64,000 nt of DNA, from assembly GCF_019711195.1 (NCBI RefSeq), contig NZ_CP081299.1:1488001-1552000 (forward strand), given 5' to 3'. Source of the stretch: Dyadobacter sp. NIV53. GTDB taxonomy: Bacteria > Bacteroidota > Bacteroidia > Cytophagales > Spirosomataceae. The position numbers and the translations under genes were made by a program. The notes below the pieces were generated by a model that was given only the letters and a program-made list of their open reading frames with translations, did not search any database and was not told the origin of the DNA. Shown here one piece after another: positions 36,835 through 46,215 of this stretch (position 1 is the first letter of the stretch; the number at the start of each line of letters is the position of its first letter).

Positions 36835-38922
36835 CTATTTAGCAATCATTGCCAAAAATTCTTCTTCCGACAAAATTGTTACGCCCAATCTTCTGGCTTT
36901 TTCCAGCTTTGAAGGGCCCATATTCTCACCGGCCAGCAGGTAATTTAACTTTGCTGAAACACCGCTCAGAATTCTGCCGCCATTTACTTCAATCTTGTTT
37001 TTCAGCTCGTCCCGGTCAAAATTTTCGAAAACGCCTGAAATGACAAATGTTTTCCCCTCCAGTAAATCACTTTCCGCCACCACTGGTTTTTCATCACTTT
37101 CCATCTGAATTCCTGCCAGTCGAAGCCGTTCTATCATTTCCTGGTTTTCTGGCACGCTGAAATACGATTCAATACTTTTTGCAATGCGCCCTCCGATTTC
37201 AGGGACTGCAATCAGCTGATCGTAAGTCGCTGAACTGATAGCTTCAATGGATTTAAAATAAATCGCCAGTTTTTCGGCAACTGTTGCACCTACAAATCGG
37301 ATCCCTAATCCGAACATGACATTTTTGAAGGGAACCGTTTTGGATAATTCAAGCCCTTTCAGAATATTCTCAACCGTTTTTTCCCTGAAACTTATTTTTT
37401 TCAGTTTCCCGGTTTCTTCATTTACAATATTTTTTTCAAGGCCGAGTAATTTCTCGTATGTCAGATCATACAGATCCGCCGGAGTTCTGACAAGATTTGT
37501 ATCGAACAGAAGCTGGATTTTGCCTTCACCCAGACTCTCAATATTCATAGCTTTCCGGTGAATGAAATGTTCAATCCTTCCTTTCAACTGAGGAGGACAA
37601 TGGCTGTCGTTCGGACAAAGAAAAGCTACTTCTCCTTCATTACGAATAAGTTCTGAACCACATTCGGGACATTTTTTAGGAAATACGACTGGTTCTGTCA
37701 AAAATTCAATGCGTTGGCTAATATCAACTCCGGTTATTTTCGGAATAATTTCTCCGCTTTTTTCTACAAAAACAGTGTCGCCAATTTGTATATCAAGCCG
37801 TTCAATTTCATTCGCATTGTGCAGCGTTGCCCTTTTTACACGTGTGCCAGACAAATGAACGCCTTTTACTTTGTTGTAAGGAAGATCTCGCTCATTGATA
37901 TCACACAAATTAGCAACCGGAGTTATTGCACCGGTTCGTCCAACCTGGAAATTAACGGAACGCAAAATAGCGGGTTTGTTTTCAGCTTTGTATTTAAAAG
38001 AAATAGCCCAGCGAGGACTTTTAGCAGTAAATCCCAATTCACGCTGCTGCTCAAATGAATTGATTTTCAATACGATACCATCAGTTGCCAAAGGTAAAGA
38101 AGCCCGTTTCGTTTCCCATTCGTGGATAAATGCAATCGCTTCGTCGATATTCTGCACTTTTCGCCAGCCTGGGGAAACATTAAATCCCCAGGTTTTCAGT
38201 CCCAGCAAACTCTCTTCATGACTTTTAAAATGATTGTCGTCGCTGATGAAACTATAGAGATAACAATCCAGGTTGCGACGCGCCGTTTCAGCAGAATCCT
38301 GTAATTTGAATGAACCAGAAGCCGCGTTGCGTGGATTTGCATATTGGTTTTCCCCCAAAGTATCCATCTCATCATTCAGTTTTTGGAACGATGTATACGG
38401 CATAAATCCTTCACCACGTATTTCAAAATCAGGTGGCAGGTTTTTAGCATTAACACGCAATGGCAATGAACGTATCGTTTTGACATTGTGGGTAATATCA
38501 TCACCACGGGTTCCGTCGCCACGCGTTATTCCACGTACCAAAACGCCGTTTTCGTATGTAAAGCTCAATGAAATTCCATCGAATTTGAGCTCACAGATAT
38601 ATTCATATTCCTCGCCTTCCAGCCCTTTCCGGACGCGGTCATCGAAATTCCGCAGTTCCTGTTCGTTGTAAGTATTGTCCAGCGAAAGCATGGGATAACG
38701 GTGGAAAACAGGTACAAAATTCTTTGTAACAGTTCCTCCTACCCGCTGAGTGGGTGAATCACTTTTCTTGAATTCCGGATATTTATTTTCAAGTGCGGCT
38801 AATTGTTTTAATAACTGATCGAACTCAAAATCCGAAATTTCAGAAACGCTGTCCTGATAATAGCGAAAATTGTAATGTTCTATTTTTCTGCTCAGTTCGT
38901 CTATTTGTATTTCAGGATCCAT
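36835..38922 (-). CDS. ligA: NAD-dependent DNA ligase LigA
   Basis: A 695-residue replicative ligase, full length. Domains in order: Ia NAD-binding helix pair (1-70, YYQDSVSEISDFEFDQL), adenylation domain with the catalytic Lys of ELKFDG (113), OB fold, four-Cys zinc finger (CPECG...CPNDSHC near 415-440), helix-hairpin-helix domain (about 470-590, including VPEIGGRIAKSI) and BRCT (about 618-695). It seals nicks in DNA replication and repair using NAD+. Confidence 0.97.
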   Translation of the reverse strand: MDPEIQIDELSRKIEHYNFRYYQDSVSEISDFEFDQLLKQLAALENKYPEFKKSDSPTQRVGGTVTKNFVPVFHRYPMLSLDNTYNEQELRNFDDRVRKGLEGEEYEYICELKFDGISLSFTYENGVLVRGITRGDGTRGDDITHNVKTIRSLPLRVNAKNLPPDFEIRGEGFMPYTSFQKLNDEMDTLGENQYANPRNAASGSFKLQDSAETARRNLDCYLYSFISDDNHFKSHEESLLGLKTWGFNVSPGWRKVQNIDEAIAFIHEWETKRASLPLATDGIVLKINSFEQQRELGFTAKSPRWAISFKYKAENKPAILRSVNFQVGRTGAITPVANLCDINERDLPYNKVKGVHLSGTRVKRATLHNANEIERLDIQIGDTVFVEKSGEIIPKITGVDISQRIEFLTEPVVFPKKCPECGSELIRNEGEVAFLCPNDSHCPPQLKGRIEHFIHRKAMNIESLGEGKIQLLFDTNLVRTPADLYDLTYEKLLGLEKNIVNEETGKLKKISFREKTVENILKGLELSKTVPFKNVMFGLGIRFVGATVAEKLAIYFKSIEAISSATYDQLIAVPEIGGRIAKSIESYFSVPENQEMIERLRLAGIQMESDEKPVVAESDLLEGKTFVISGVFENFDRDELKNKIEVNGGRILSGVSAKLNYLLAGENMGPSKLEKARRLGVTILSEEEFLAMIAK

Positions 38923-38984
38923 AATTTTTCATCAAGGTTCGAAGTTATTTTTTCACTCCGAATTGTACACATTTAAATTTTCGT

Positions 38985-39012
38985 CAAATTTACATTTTAT
39001 TCCATTTTTCAA
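38985..39012 (-). promoter_or_regulatory. candidate promoter of ligA
   Basis: On the minus strand TAAATTTG (38992-38985) fits the -7 box, and a TTG (39012-39010) stands 17 bases upstream, slightly shorter than the usual spacing. The leader would be about 55 bases. Confidence 0.45.
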
Positions 39013-39101
39013 AAGTAAAGAAACGATTTACTCATACATTACTTCCTCCTTTCCCCTTCCTCCATTCCAAAATCCTTTTTACATCTTGACAGGAAATTCT
39101 C

Positions 39102-39109
39102 TAATTTTG
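39102..39109 (+). promoter_or_regulatory. candidate -7 element of rpe
   Basis: TAATTTTG fits TAnnTTTG and stands 34 bases before the rpe ATG. A TTG lies only 13 bases upstream, too near for the standard -33 box. Confidence 0.35.
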
Positions 39110-39143
39110 CCAAAAAATTTAAACTGCACCTTATCCTATATAA

Positions 39144-39800
39144 ATGGCCGGAATTGCCCCTTCTATCCTAGCTGCTGACTTTGCCAATTTACAACGCGAC
39201 GTTGAAATGCTGAATGCCAGTGTTGCCGAATACATTCACGTGGACGTTATGGATGGTATGTTTGTCCCGAATATATCCTTTGGTATGCCTGTTTGTGAAG
39301 CTATAAACCGTTATGCGAAAAAACCTCTTGATGTTCACTTAATGATTGAACAGCCCGACCGCTATCTGGAAGCTTTTAAAAACGCCGGTGCCACAGGACT
39401 AACAGTTCATTATGAAGCTTGCCCGCATCTGCATCGTACCGTTCAGCATATTAAGGAATTAGGTGCATTGCCGGGGGTAGCGTTGAATCCGCATACGCCG
39501 GTGGAAGCACTTTCAGAAATACTTGGAGACTTGTCGCTGGTGCTGATCATGTCTGTAAATCCGGGTTTTGGCGGCCAGAAATTCATTGAAAATACCTATA
39601 AAAAAGTAGCCAAACTCAACGAAATGCGTAAAAACGGAGGTTATAATTTTAAGATTGAAATAGATGGCGGCGTCAATGTAAATAACGCAGCGGCCCTGAC
39701 CAGAGAAGGAGCAGATATTTTAGTTGCGGGAAGTTTTGTATTTAGCTCAGGAAATCCTCTTCAAACGATCCAGGACCTTAAAAATGCGCAGGAACTATGA
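39144..39800 (+). CDS. rpe: ribulose-phosphate 3-epimerase
   Basis: A 218-residue TIM-barrel enzyme interconverting ribulose 5-phosphate and xylulose 5-phosphate in the pentose phosphate pathway. Motifs include APSILAADFANL at the start, HVDVMDGMFVPNISFG (about 31-46) with metal-binding His and Asp, DVHLMIEQP, VNPGFGGQKF (about 139) and DGGVN. It overlaps the glycosidase gene start by four bases (ATGA). Xylulose 5-phosphate is a transketolase substrate, so it may feed the glycan cluster 6 kb downstream. Confidence 0.96.
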   Translation: MAGIAPSILAADFANLQRDVEMLNASVAEYIHVDVMDGMFVPNISFGMPVCEAINRYAKKPLDVHLMIEQPDRYLEAFKNAGATGLTVHYEACPHLHRTVQHIKELGALPGVALNPHTPVEALSEILGDLSLVLIMSVNPGFGGQKFIENTYKKVAKLNEMRKNGGYNFKIEIDGGVNVNNAAALTREGADILVAGSFVFSSGNPLQTIQDLKNAQEL

Positions 39801-41084
39801 GGAAACGGTTTCTTCTGGCAATTCTTTTGCTGATGACCTGTTTGTCAACGGAAGCTTTTACCAATAAGTCCATCGAGCAGCCAACAGGAGAATTACCCCT
39901 GAAAATCCATCCAAACGGAAAACATGTAACTGATAATAATGGAAAACCGTTTCTAATGGTTGCTGATGTAGCCTGGCAATTGTTGCGAAAACTAAGTTAT
40001 GCAGATGCGGTCCAATATATGGACATCCGGAAATCGCAGTCTTTCAATACGTTTATTGTGCAACTTTTACCTGCATTGCCAACGCAAAAAAATTTCAATA
40101 AAGCCACTCCCTTTTTAAACAACAACGATTTAGATCAACCAAATAAGGCATACTTTGATTATCTGGAAAAAATCGTTACCGCGGCAAAAGAACGCAGTCT
40201 GATCGTAGGGATTGTGGTTTTACGAAAAAGCTGGAATATAGTTTTCGATAATTATAAGGAAGATTCCTGGAAAAATTATGGTAGTTATGTTGGCAAACGG
40301 CTTGCCAGATATCCCAACATTATATGGATAGTTAGTGAAGAAGAATACCAGAGTGCTTCACAATTTAAAGCCATTTCAGAGGGATTAAGGTCTTCTACAC
40401 ATGAACAGCTGATCGCTTCGTTATCCACCTGCTCCCCAACCCGGCCTATCGACAGTTCCCCAAACCGATCGGACCTGAAATTCGTAATTCCGGATTCTAC
40501 GGTCAGTTATTCGGAGTATGCAACGTTAGCTAACTGGCAGAAAAAATTCCGGCGAACTTTCACAACAGCCGTTTTTAATAGCAAATTCTGAATTTCCTAA
40601 AGAAATTACGGACCAGTCGGTTTTGATCAGAAATCAGGCCTATCAGTCGGTTATGAGTGCAGCTGCCGGTTTTTGTCATATGAGTACGATTAAAAACTTT
40701 AATCCAACCTGGAAGGTTAATATTACCAGGGACGGAGCCGAGTATATCCACAATTTTGTTAAAATACTGAAAGGAATTCCGTGGGAATATATGTACCCGG
40801 AAACCTCGCCCAAATTATTTCCGGATTCACTGGATCAAAAAGAAATTGGCATTTTCTCGCTATCCAATCAGCGAATGGCCATGATGTACATTCCAACCTC
40901 ACGAATTGTAAAGATAGATCTGAGCCAGTTAAACGGAAACGAATTCCGTGCAGTATGGTATAGTCCGCGTACAGGAAAAAGATGGAGCGGAGGTGATTTC
41001 CCTATTTCAAAAGAGGCATTTATAAATCCCCCCGATCCTCAGCCGGAATGGGACTGGATTCTTTTGGTTGGCGCTAAAAACTAG
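39797..41084 (+). pseudogene. apiosidase-like glycoside hydrolase (DUF4038), frameshifted
   Basis: The first frame (39797-40591) has a signal peptide and the DUF4038 barrel start DNNGKPFLMVADVAWQLLRKL found in GH140 apiosidase-like proteins. The second (to 41084) gives the C-terminal collagen-binding-like beta domain (FRAVWYSPRTGKRW, WDWILLVGAKN). The frames join as QKNSGELSQQPFLIANSEF if the A-run 40541-40546 has five rather than six bases; this is the only extra-base case. Combined length about 428 residues. It would hydrolyse a glycosidic bond in the periplasm or outside the cell. Translationally coupled to rpe. Confidence 0.78.
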
Positions 41085-41137
41085 GATCAAGCGCCAATCA
41101 TCGTTATTTAACCATTAGATTGGCCTGCTTTTTGCTT

Positions 41138-41172
41138 TATTGATAAAATATATTGTACGTATTTTATCAATA
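41138..41172. promoter_or_regulatory. 13-bp inverted repeat upstream of the OmpA/PD40 gene
   Basis: Arms 41138-41150 (TATTGATAAAATA) and 41160-41172 are exact complements around a 9-base spacer. There is no T-run after it, so an operator or a structured leader is more likely than a terminator. It lies 80 bases before the start of the downstream gene. Confidence 0.45.
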
Positions 41173-41251
41173 TGAAAGCATAATTCCTTTCTTTGCAGAA
41201 GTCCGTACCCATTAATTTTTTGAAATGCCGGGGCTAGCACCTGAGTCACCA

Positions 41252-43276
41252 ATGAGCTTATTTAAAGGAATATTAATTTGTTGTATTTTATTGGCTTTTG
41301 CTAAAAAAAACACTTATGCCCAAAATATATTATGGGCTGATAAAGTGCTTGGCTACTCTTCTGAATACAGGCCCGGACAGTTTGGGCAGGGTTATCGCTC
41401 CAAACAAATCCTTCATAAACCCAATAAGTTACCGGATTTCGGCAATAGCCCTTGTGCATGGACGCCAGCAGATGCTGAAAGCCGGAGTGAGGAATGGATT
41501 AAAGTTGGATTTGCAAAAACGATTTCACTTAAACAGGTAGCCATAGCCGAAAACCTGAATCCGGGAGCTATTGCCCGTGTATATGCATATGATGAAAATG
41601 GGAAGGAATTTCTTCTTTTAGATAAAAAACCTGCATCTGAGGGTATTACGGGAAAAATGTTACGCCTGTTTCCGACACAGAATATTCTTGCCAATGCTAT
41701 CAAAATCATTCTTCAGCCGGACAAAGTCCCAGGTTTCAACCAAATTGACGCCATTGGGATTTCCGATGATGTTAAACCTATTGACGCCGAAATCAATTTA
41801 TCCGCGAATCTTAAAAAGGATTTAAAAAAAGAGAATCTGGGAAAAAATGTCAATAGCGCAGCTCAGGAGCTTGCCCCAATAATTTCCCCGGATGGCAAAA
41901 CTTTATATTTTACAAGGGAAGATTTTGCAGGAAACACCGGATCTCCTAAAAATCAGGACGTTTGGTTTTCGCAATTAGGCAACAATAACCAGTGGGGAAA
42001 AGCGCAAAATATCGGGCCTCCGATAAACAACATTGGAAACAATGCCATTGCAAGTATTTCCAACGTTGGAAAAACGCTATACCTCATCAATAAATATCGT
42101 AGTGATGGTACAATGACGTTTGGTATATCCCAATCCTTCGCTACTAAAAATGGATGGAGTTTCCCAAAAGATATTATTGTAACTGATTTTTACAACAACG
42201 AAGACGGAACGGAACTGGCTGTTTCTCCACAAGGAAATGTGATGGTTTTTTCACTTCAGCGTCGCGATACAGAAGGTGATAAAGATCTGTATGTTTCCTT
42301 CCAGCAAAAAGATGACAGTTGGTCGGAGCCAAGAAGAATGGGAAATGTTATCAATACGGCTGATTACGAGGGATCTCCGTTTATAGCTTTGGATAACAAA
42401 TCACTTTATTTCTCGTCACGAGGGATTAGCGGTTATGGCAAAAGTGATATATTTTTATCAAAAAGGCTTGACGACACCTGGCTTAACTGGTCTGAACCGG
42501 AAAATTTAGGCCCTGCAATAAACAGCAAATCCTGGGATGCATATTTTAGCATTTCGGCAACCGGAGATTACGCTTATTTCACTGCAAATGATGAACCTTC
42601 GGGCATTTCAGATATTTTCAGAATTGAACTTAATCCTGAAATGAAACCGGATCCGGTGGCTATTATCAGCGGGTCTATCTTAGAAATAGAAACGAATAAA
42701 CCCGTACGGGCAGACATTGTAGCAGATTTGAAGAAAAATAATGAGGTTTTCACAAAAGCACAATTTGATCCTGAGACAGGAGAATTTCGGCTGATTTTAC
42801 CATTGAAGGACATTTACAGGATCACTGCAAGTGAAAAAGGATACTTTCCGGTAACAGAAGAAATTGATTTGTCTAACGAAATCAATTTTAAAAATATTAA
42901 GAAAAACCTTTATTTACAGCCAATCAAAGCCGGCCAGCAAATCAGGTTGAACAACACAATGTTCACCCAAAGTAGTGCAGATGTGGTTCCAACATCATAT
43001 TCTGAGCTGGATCGTATTGTTACCACTATGAAAGATTTCCCTGCCATGGAGATTTTACTGGAAGGACACACAGATAATCAGGGTGAAGTTCAGAAAAATA
43101 TTAAATTGGCTGAAGACCGCGTTCAGCAGGTAAAAAAATATTTGTTATCCAAAGGAATAGACGCACAAAGAATTCAAACTAAAGCATGGGGGCCAGCCAA
43201 ACCCATTGCAAGTAACCTTACGGAACAAACGCGGCAAAAGAACCGCCGGGTGGAATTCACGATCCTAAAAATTTAG
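41252..43276 (+). CDS. OmpA-family protein with PD40 beta-propeller repeats
   Basis: A 674-residue exported protein (signal MSLFKGILICCILLAFA...YAQ). An N-terminal beta-sandwich-like part (about 30-165) is followed by PD40/WD40-like blades (about 200-455; for example LAPIISPDGKTLYFTRE and GSPFIALDNKSLYFSSRG), a carboxypeptidase-regulatory-like domain (about 460-545) and a C-terminal OmpA domain (about 555-674) with LLEGHTDNQGE and the AEDRVQQVKKYL / NRRVEFTI signatures that bind peptidoglycan. This architecture is common in Bacteroidota and relates to gliding/type IX secretion proteins such as SprE/PorE, but the specific role is unproven. Confidence 0.88.
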   Translation: MSLFKGILICCILLAFAKKNTYAQNILWADKVLGYSSEYRPGQFGQGYRSKQILHKPNKLPDFGNSPCAWTPADAESRSEEWIKVGFAKTISLKQVAIAENLNPGAIARVYAYDENGKEFLLLDKKPASEGITGKMLRLFPTQNILANAIKIILQPDKVPGFNQIDAIGISDDVKPIDAEINLSANLKKDLKKENLGKNVNSAAQELAPIISPDGKTLYFTREDFAGNTGSPKNQDVWFSQLGNNNQWGKAQNIGPPINNIGNNAIASISNVGKTLYLINKYRSDGTMTFGISQSFATKNGWSFPKDIIVTDFYNNEDGTELAVSPQGNVMVFSLQRRDTEGDKDLYVSFQQKDDSWSEPRRMGNVINTADYEGSPFIALDNKSLYFSSRGISGYGKSDIFLSKRLDDTWLNWSEPENLGPAINSKSWDAYFSISATGDYAYFTANDEPSGISDIFRIELNPEMKPDPVAIISGSILEIETNKPVRADIVADLKKNNEVFTKAQFDPETGEFRLILPLKDIYRITASEKGYFPVTEEIDLSNEINFKNIKKNLYLQPIKAGQQIRLNNTMFTQSSADVVPTSYSELDRIVTTMKDFPAMEILLEGHTDNQGEVQKNIKLAEDRVQQVKKYLLSKGIDAQRIQTKAWGPAKPIASNLTEQTRQKNRRVEFTILKI

Positions 43277-43293
43277 AAAATCGTCCTTCCCGG

Positions 43294-43301
43294 TAAATTT
43301 G
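43294..43301 (+). promoter_or_regulatory. candidate -7 element of the glycan cluster
   Basis: TAAATTTG fits TAnnTTTG and stands 85 bases upstream of the GT39 gene. No -33 TTG is found at 19-21 bases. Confidence 0.3.
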
Positions 43302-43385
43302 TTTATTTTCGCAGAAAATTTATCAGGCTGGTATGCCGGTAAATAAAGCTTCACCCTAAGCGAAAAAGATAACAAATAAACTAAA

Positions 43386-45243
43386 ATGATTTCAACAACT
43401 AAAAGAGATACTCCACAAACCTGGCTCATATTTTTGCTGATACTAATTGTCGGGACGTTTCTAAGACTTTATAAGTTAGATTCTTACAGTATATTCTTTG
43501 ATGAAAAAAGTACAATGGTCGTTAGCCAGGGAATCGTACTGGAAGGTGCCAATCAAAAGGAAGTGTTCTCAACAAAAACAATTTCAACTCCTGAATTCTG
43601 GAAAGCTCCGGTACTGAATTACCAACCTCCAAAAGTACTTCGCTCTTTTACCTATAACGAAACTTTTAAACTCCGTCCTTTCACTTCACAGGAATTCTGG
43701 GCTACCAAATCTCTTGAAGATTATTATGAAGCCATGAATAGAAGTGACATTGGCAATAGCCCGTTTTACTATCTGCTGCTTCATGGCTGGATGGATGCTT
43801 TTGGAATATCCGATTTCTCGGCACGTTCATTTTCCGTACTTTTCAGTGTTTTCATTATCGGCCTGACTTTTCTTTTCGGACGACGCTTTTTTTCAGTCAA
43901 TACGGGATTGATTGCGGCCGGTATAGTCGCCATAGAACCATTTTTTATTGCATACAGCCATCAGGCACGTAATTATTCACTTACTTTTTTCCTGACTCTT
44001 CTCGCAACTTATCTTTTTCTTCAAATCATTGAAAATAATGCAAGCAAACAAAAAACAATGTTTTTATATATTGGATATGTGTTTGCGGCCGGCCTTAGTT
44101 TATTATCTCATTTCCTGACAATATCAGTATTGTTAGCTCATGGTATTTATGCGTTGTTTTTTTTAAGAACGATAAAAGGCTGGATAAGAATGGCCATTGC
44201 GGCTGTTTTTGCATTGTCGGGAGTCACATGGTGGCTGCTTGCCGGCGGAGGAATTTATACTTTATATTCGCTGAATTATCAGGCCGATTTGTACAGACGA
44301 ATGGCCGAAACTATGCCATACAATAATCCGTTTGGTATTATCCTTCCTGCAACTATCAGCAATGTATTTACAAAATCACTTCCTATATTCTCTGATCTGA
44401 TCATTTTCACCAATGGACTGACAGATTCACTGGAGGGTAAAAAAATGTAATTATCGCAATTGCAACCGGATTAGTATTAATTCTTTGGTTTCGTTTGAAG
44501 GATAAAATCAACAGACCTGCCTGGCTTGGACAAAAGCTGCCATACATTTTAGTAATTTTTACATCACTTTTTTACACAAACCATAAGGCACAGCTCTGCA
44601 TTTTGTCTGTGAGTATCTTTGCACTGTCATTTTTACCAGATATCCATAAAAATGCCAGCCAGTTGCAGAAAAAAGATTGTGGCTGTTGTATATAATGGCA
44701 CTTGTACCAACATTTTTCTTAATTGTAATGGCATTTAAGGGTGGGCATACCAACGGCTTAACACAACGCTATTCCGGTTTCTCATTCCCTTATGTGATTA
44801 TCCTGATAGGGTTACTTTTACAATATTTTACCAACCTGAAAGCGGAATTTCGTCTTTTAATCTTTGTTTTTCTTGCACTTCAGCTATATTATGTCGGGCT
44901 GCGTTTAAAAGAACTGTATGAAGACCGTTCGGCCAAATATGGTTATTTTGTAGATCCACGCGATCCTAACCCATACTTTGCAGCAGCACGAAAAATAAAA
45001 GAAGTGTATCAAAAAGGTGATACCATTATTTATCCATCCCGGAAATATCCATTGTTGTCAGAAATGGACCGTACATTTTTACCTTATTCGCTACGGGATG
45101 CACAACTTACCAACCTGTATTTTTTAAAAGAAGCTGATTATATTCAAAAAATTGATACTACGCAGACAGACAGGATATTAATTAAAAGAAGTATACAAAA
45201 AGACACGCTTGAAATTATTAATCTGAAAGGGCGGCAGTATTGA
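43386..45243 (+). pseudogene. GT39/PMT-like membrane glycosyltransferase, two frameshifts
   Basis: Three consecutive frames (43386-44450, about 44447-44668, about 44675-45243) give one protein of about 618 residues with about ten membrane helices and a C-terminal soluble domain. The N-terminal loop holds the Asp-Glu of SYSIFFDEKS, the acid motif of GT-C lipid-sugar transferases, and the helices resemble PMT_2 proteins (FLFGRRFFSVNTGLIAAGI). The first break is the A-run 44439-44445 (eight needed for GKKNVIIAIA), the second 44669-44674 (seven needed for QKKRLWLLYIMAL). GT39-like enzymes transfer sugars from polyprenyl phosphate outside the inner membrane. First gene of the glycan cluster. Confidence 0.8.
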
Positions 45244-45387
45244 TCTGAGCAGCCAATGCAGGTACTTTTTAAAAAGTCTGCCAATAAGATTTTGTATATT
45301 GCGCCCAAATTTGTGCCAAATTACTTGTTACTTTGTCTCCAAAAAGTGGTACATATTCTAATAAGATAGTACATCGACATACACGCA

Positions 45388-46215
45388 ATGACCATAGAAG
45401 AAATATTAAGTGATCCAAAACCGCTCAGCGGAGAGCTAAGGCTTAAAATATTGGGTTTATATCATCAGGCAAATGCCGGGCATATAGGCTGCTCTTTAAG
45501 CTGTATTGACTTAATGATTTCCGTATTGTTTCTTAATAAATCCCCCGAAGACACGTTTATTTTATCCAAAGGCCATGCTGCTGCGGCACTTTACGCATGC
45601 CTGAACACCCTTGGCGAAATAACCGACGAAGAACTGAGCACCTTTTATACGGACGGGACTACGCTTCCGGCCCACCCTGCCCCAAGACAATATAAAGGAA
45701 TCCCTTTTGCAACCGGCTCACTAGGACACGGCTTACCCATAGCCACCGGAATTGCCCATGCAGCGAAAATTGCGGATGAAGAAAGTTATTCATTTGCCCT
45801 GCTTTCGGATGGTGAAACGAACGAAGGAACTACTTGGGAAGCAGCTCATTATGCTATTCAAAATCAATTGGATAATCTGTTTATGCTGGTTGATAAAAAT
45901 GGTTTGCAGGGATTTGATTCTACTGATAAAGTGCTGGGAGAAACAGCTTCTGTTGAAAAATGGAAAGCTATCGGTTTTGAAACGGTAGAAGTCGACGGAC
46001 ATGACATTGTGTCCCTGAATGAAACAATAAAGGAATTAAAAGGCCATAAAAACGGATTACCAAAGGCAATTATCGCGCAAACGGTAAAAGGCAAAGGTGT
46101 TTCTTACATGGAAAATAAACTGGAATGGCATTACCTGCCCATGAACACAGAACAATATCAGCAGGCCACTCTGGAAATAAAGGAACGCTATCTTAATGAA
46201 TTAACGAATGCTTGA
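45388..46215 (+). CDS. transketolase, N-terminal subunit
   Basis: A 275-residue thiamine-diphosphate PP-domain subunit of a split transketolase. It has GHIGCSLSCIDLM (about 31-43), the SKGHAA motif with active-site His (about 61), GSLGHGLPIA and the ThDP/Mg motif SDGETNEG...DKNGLQ (about 140-172). With the C-terminal subunit encoded 2 kb downstream it should move a two-carbon ketol unit between sugars. Its stop overlaps the start of the epimerase-GT2 fusion by eight bases, so translation is coupled. The location inside a glycan cluster suggests a dedicated sugar-making role rather than central metabolism. Confidence 0.92.
   Translation: MTIEEILSDPKPLSGELRLKILGLYHQANAGHIGCSLSCIDLMISVLFLNKSPEDTFILSKGHAAAALYACLNTLGEITDEELSTFYTDGTTLPAHPAPRQYKGIPFATGSLGHGLPIATGIAHAAKIADEESYSFALLSDGETNEGTTWEAAHYAIQNQLDNLFMLVDKNGLQGFDSTDKVLGETASVEKWKAIGFETVEVDGHDIVSLNETIKELKGHKNGLPKAIIAQTVKGKGVSYMENKLEWHYLPMNTEQYQQATLEIKERYLNELTNA

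Noticed and set aside
44495..44695. Separate small membrane-protein gene between the two GT39 parts
   Set aside because: It is the middle part of the same glycosyltransferase, displaced by two homopolymer indels.
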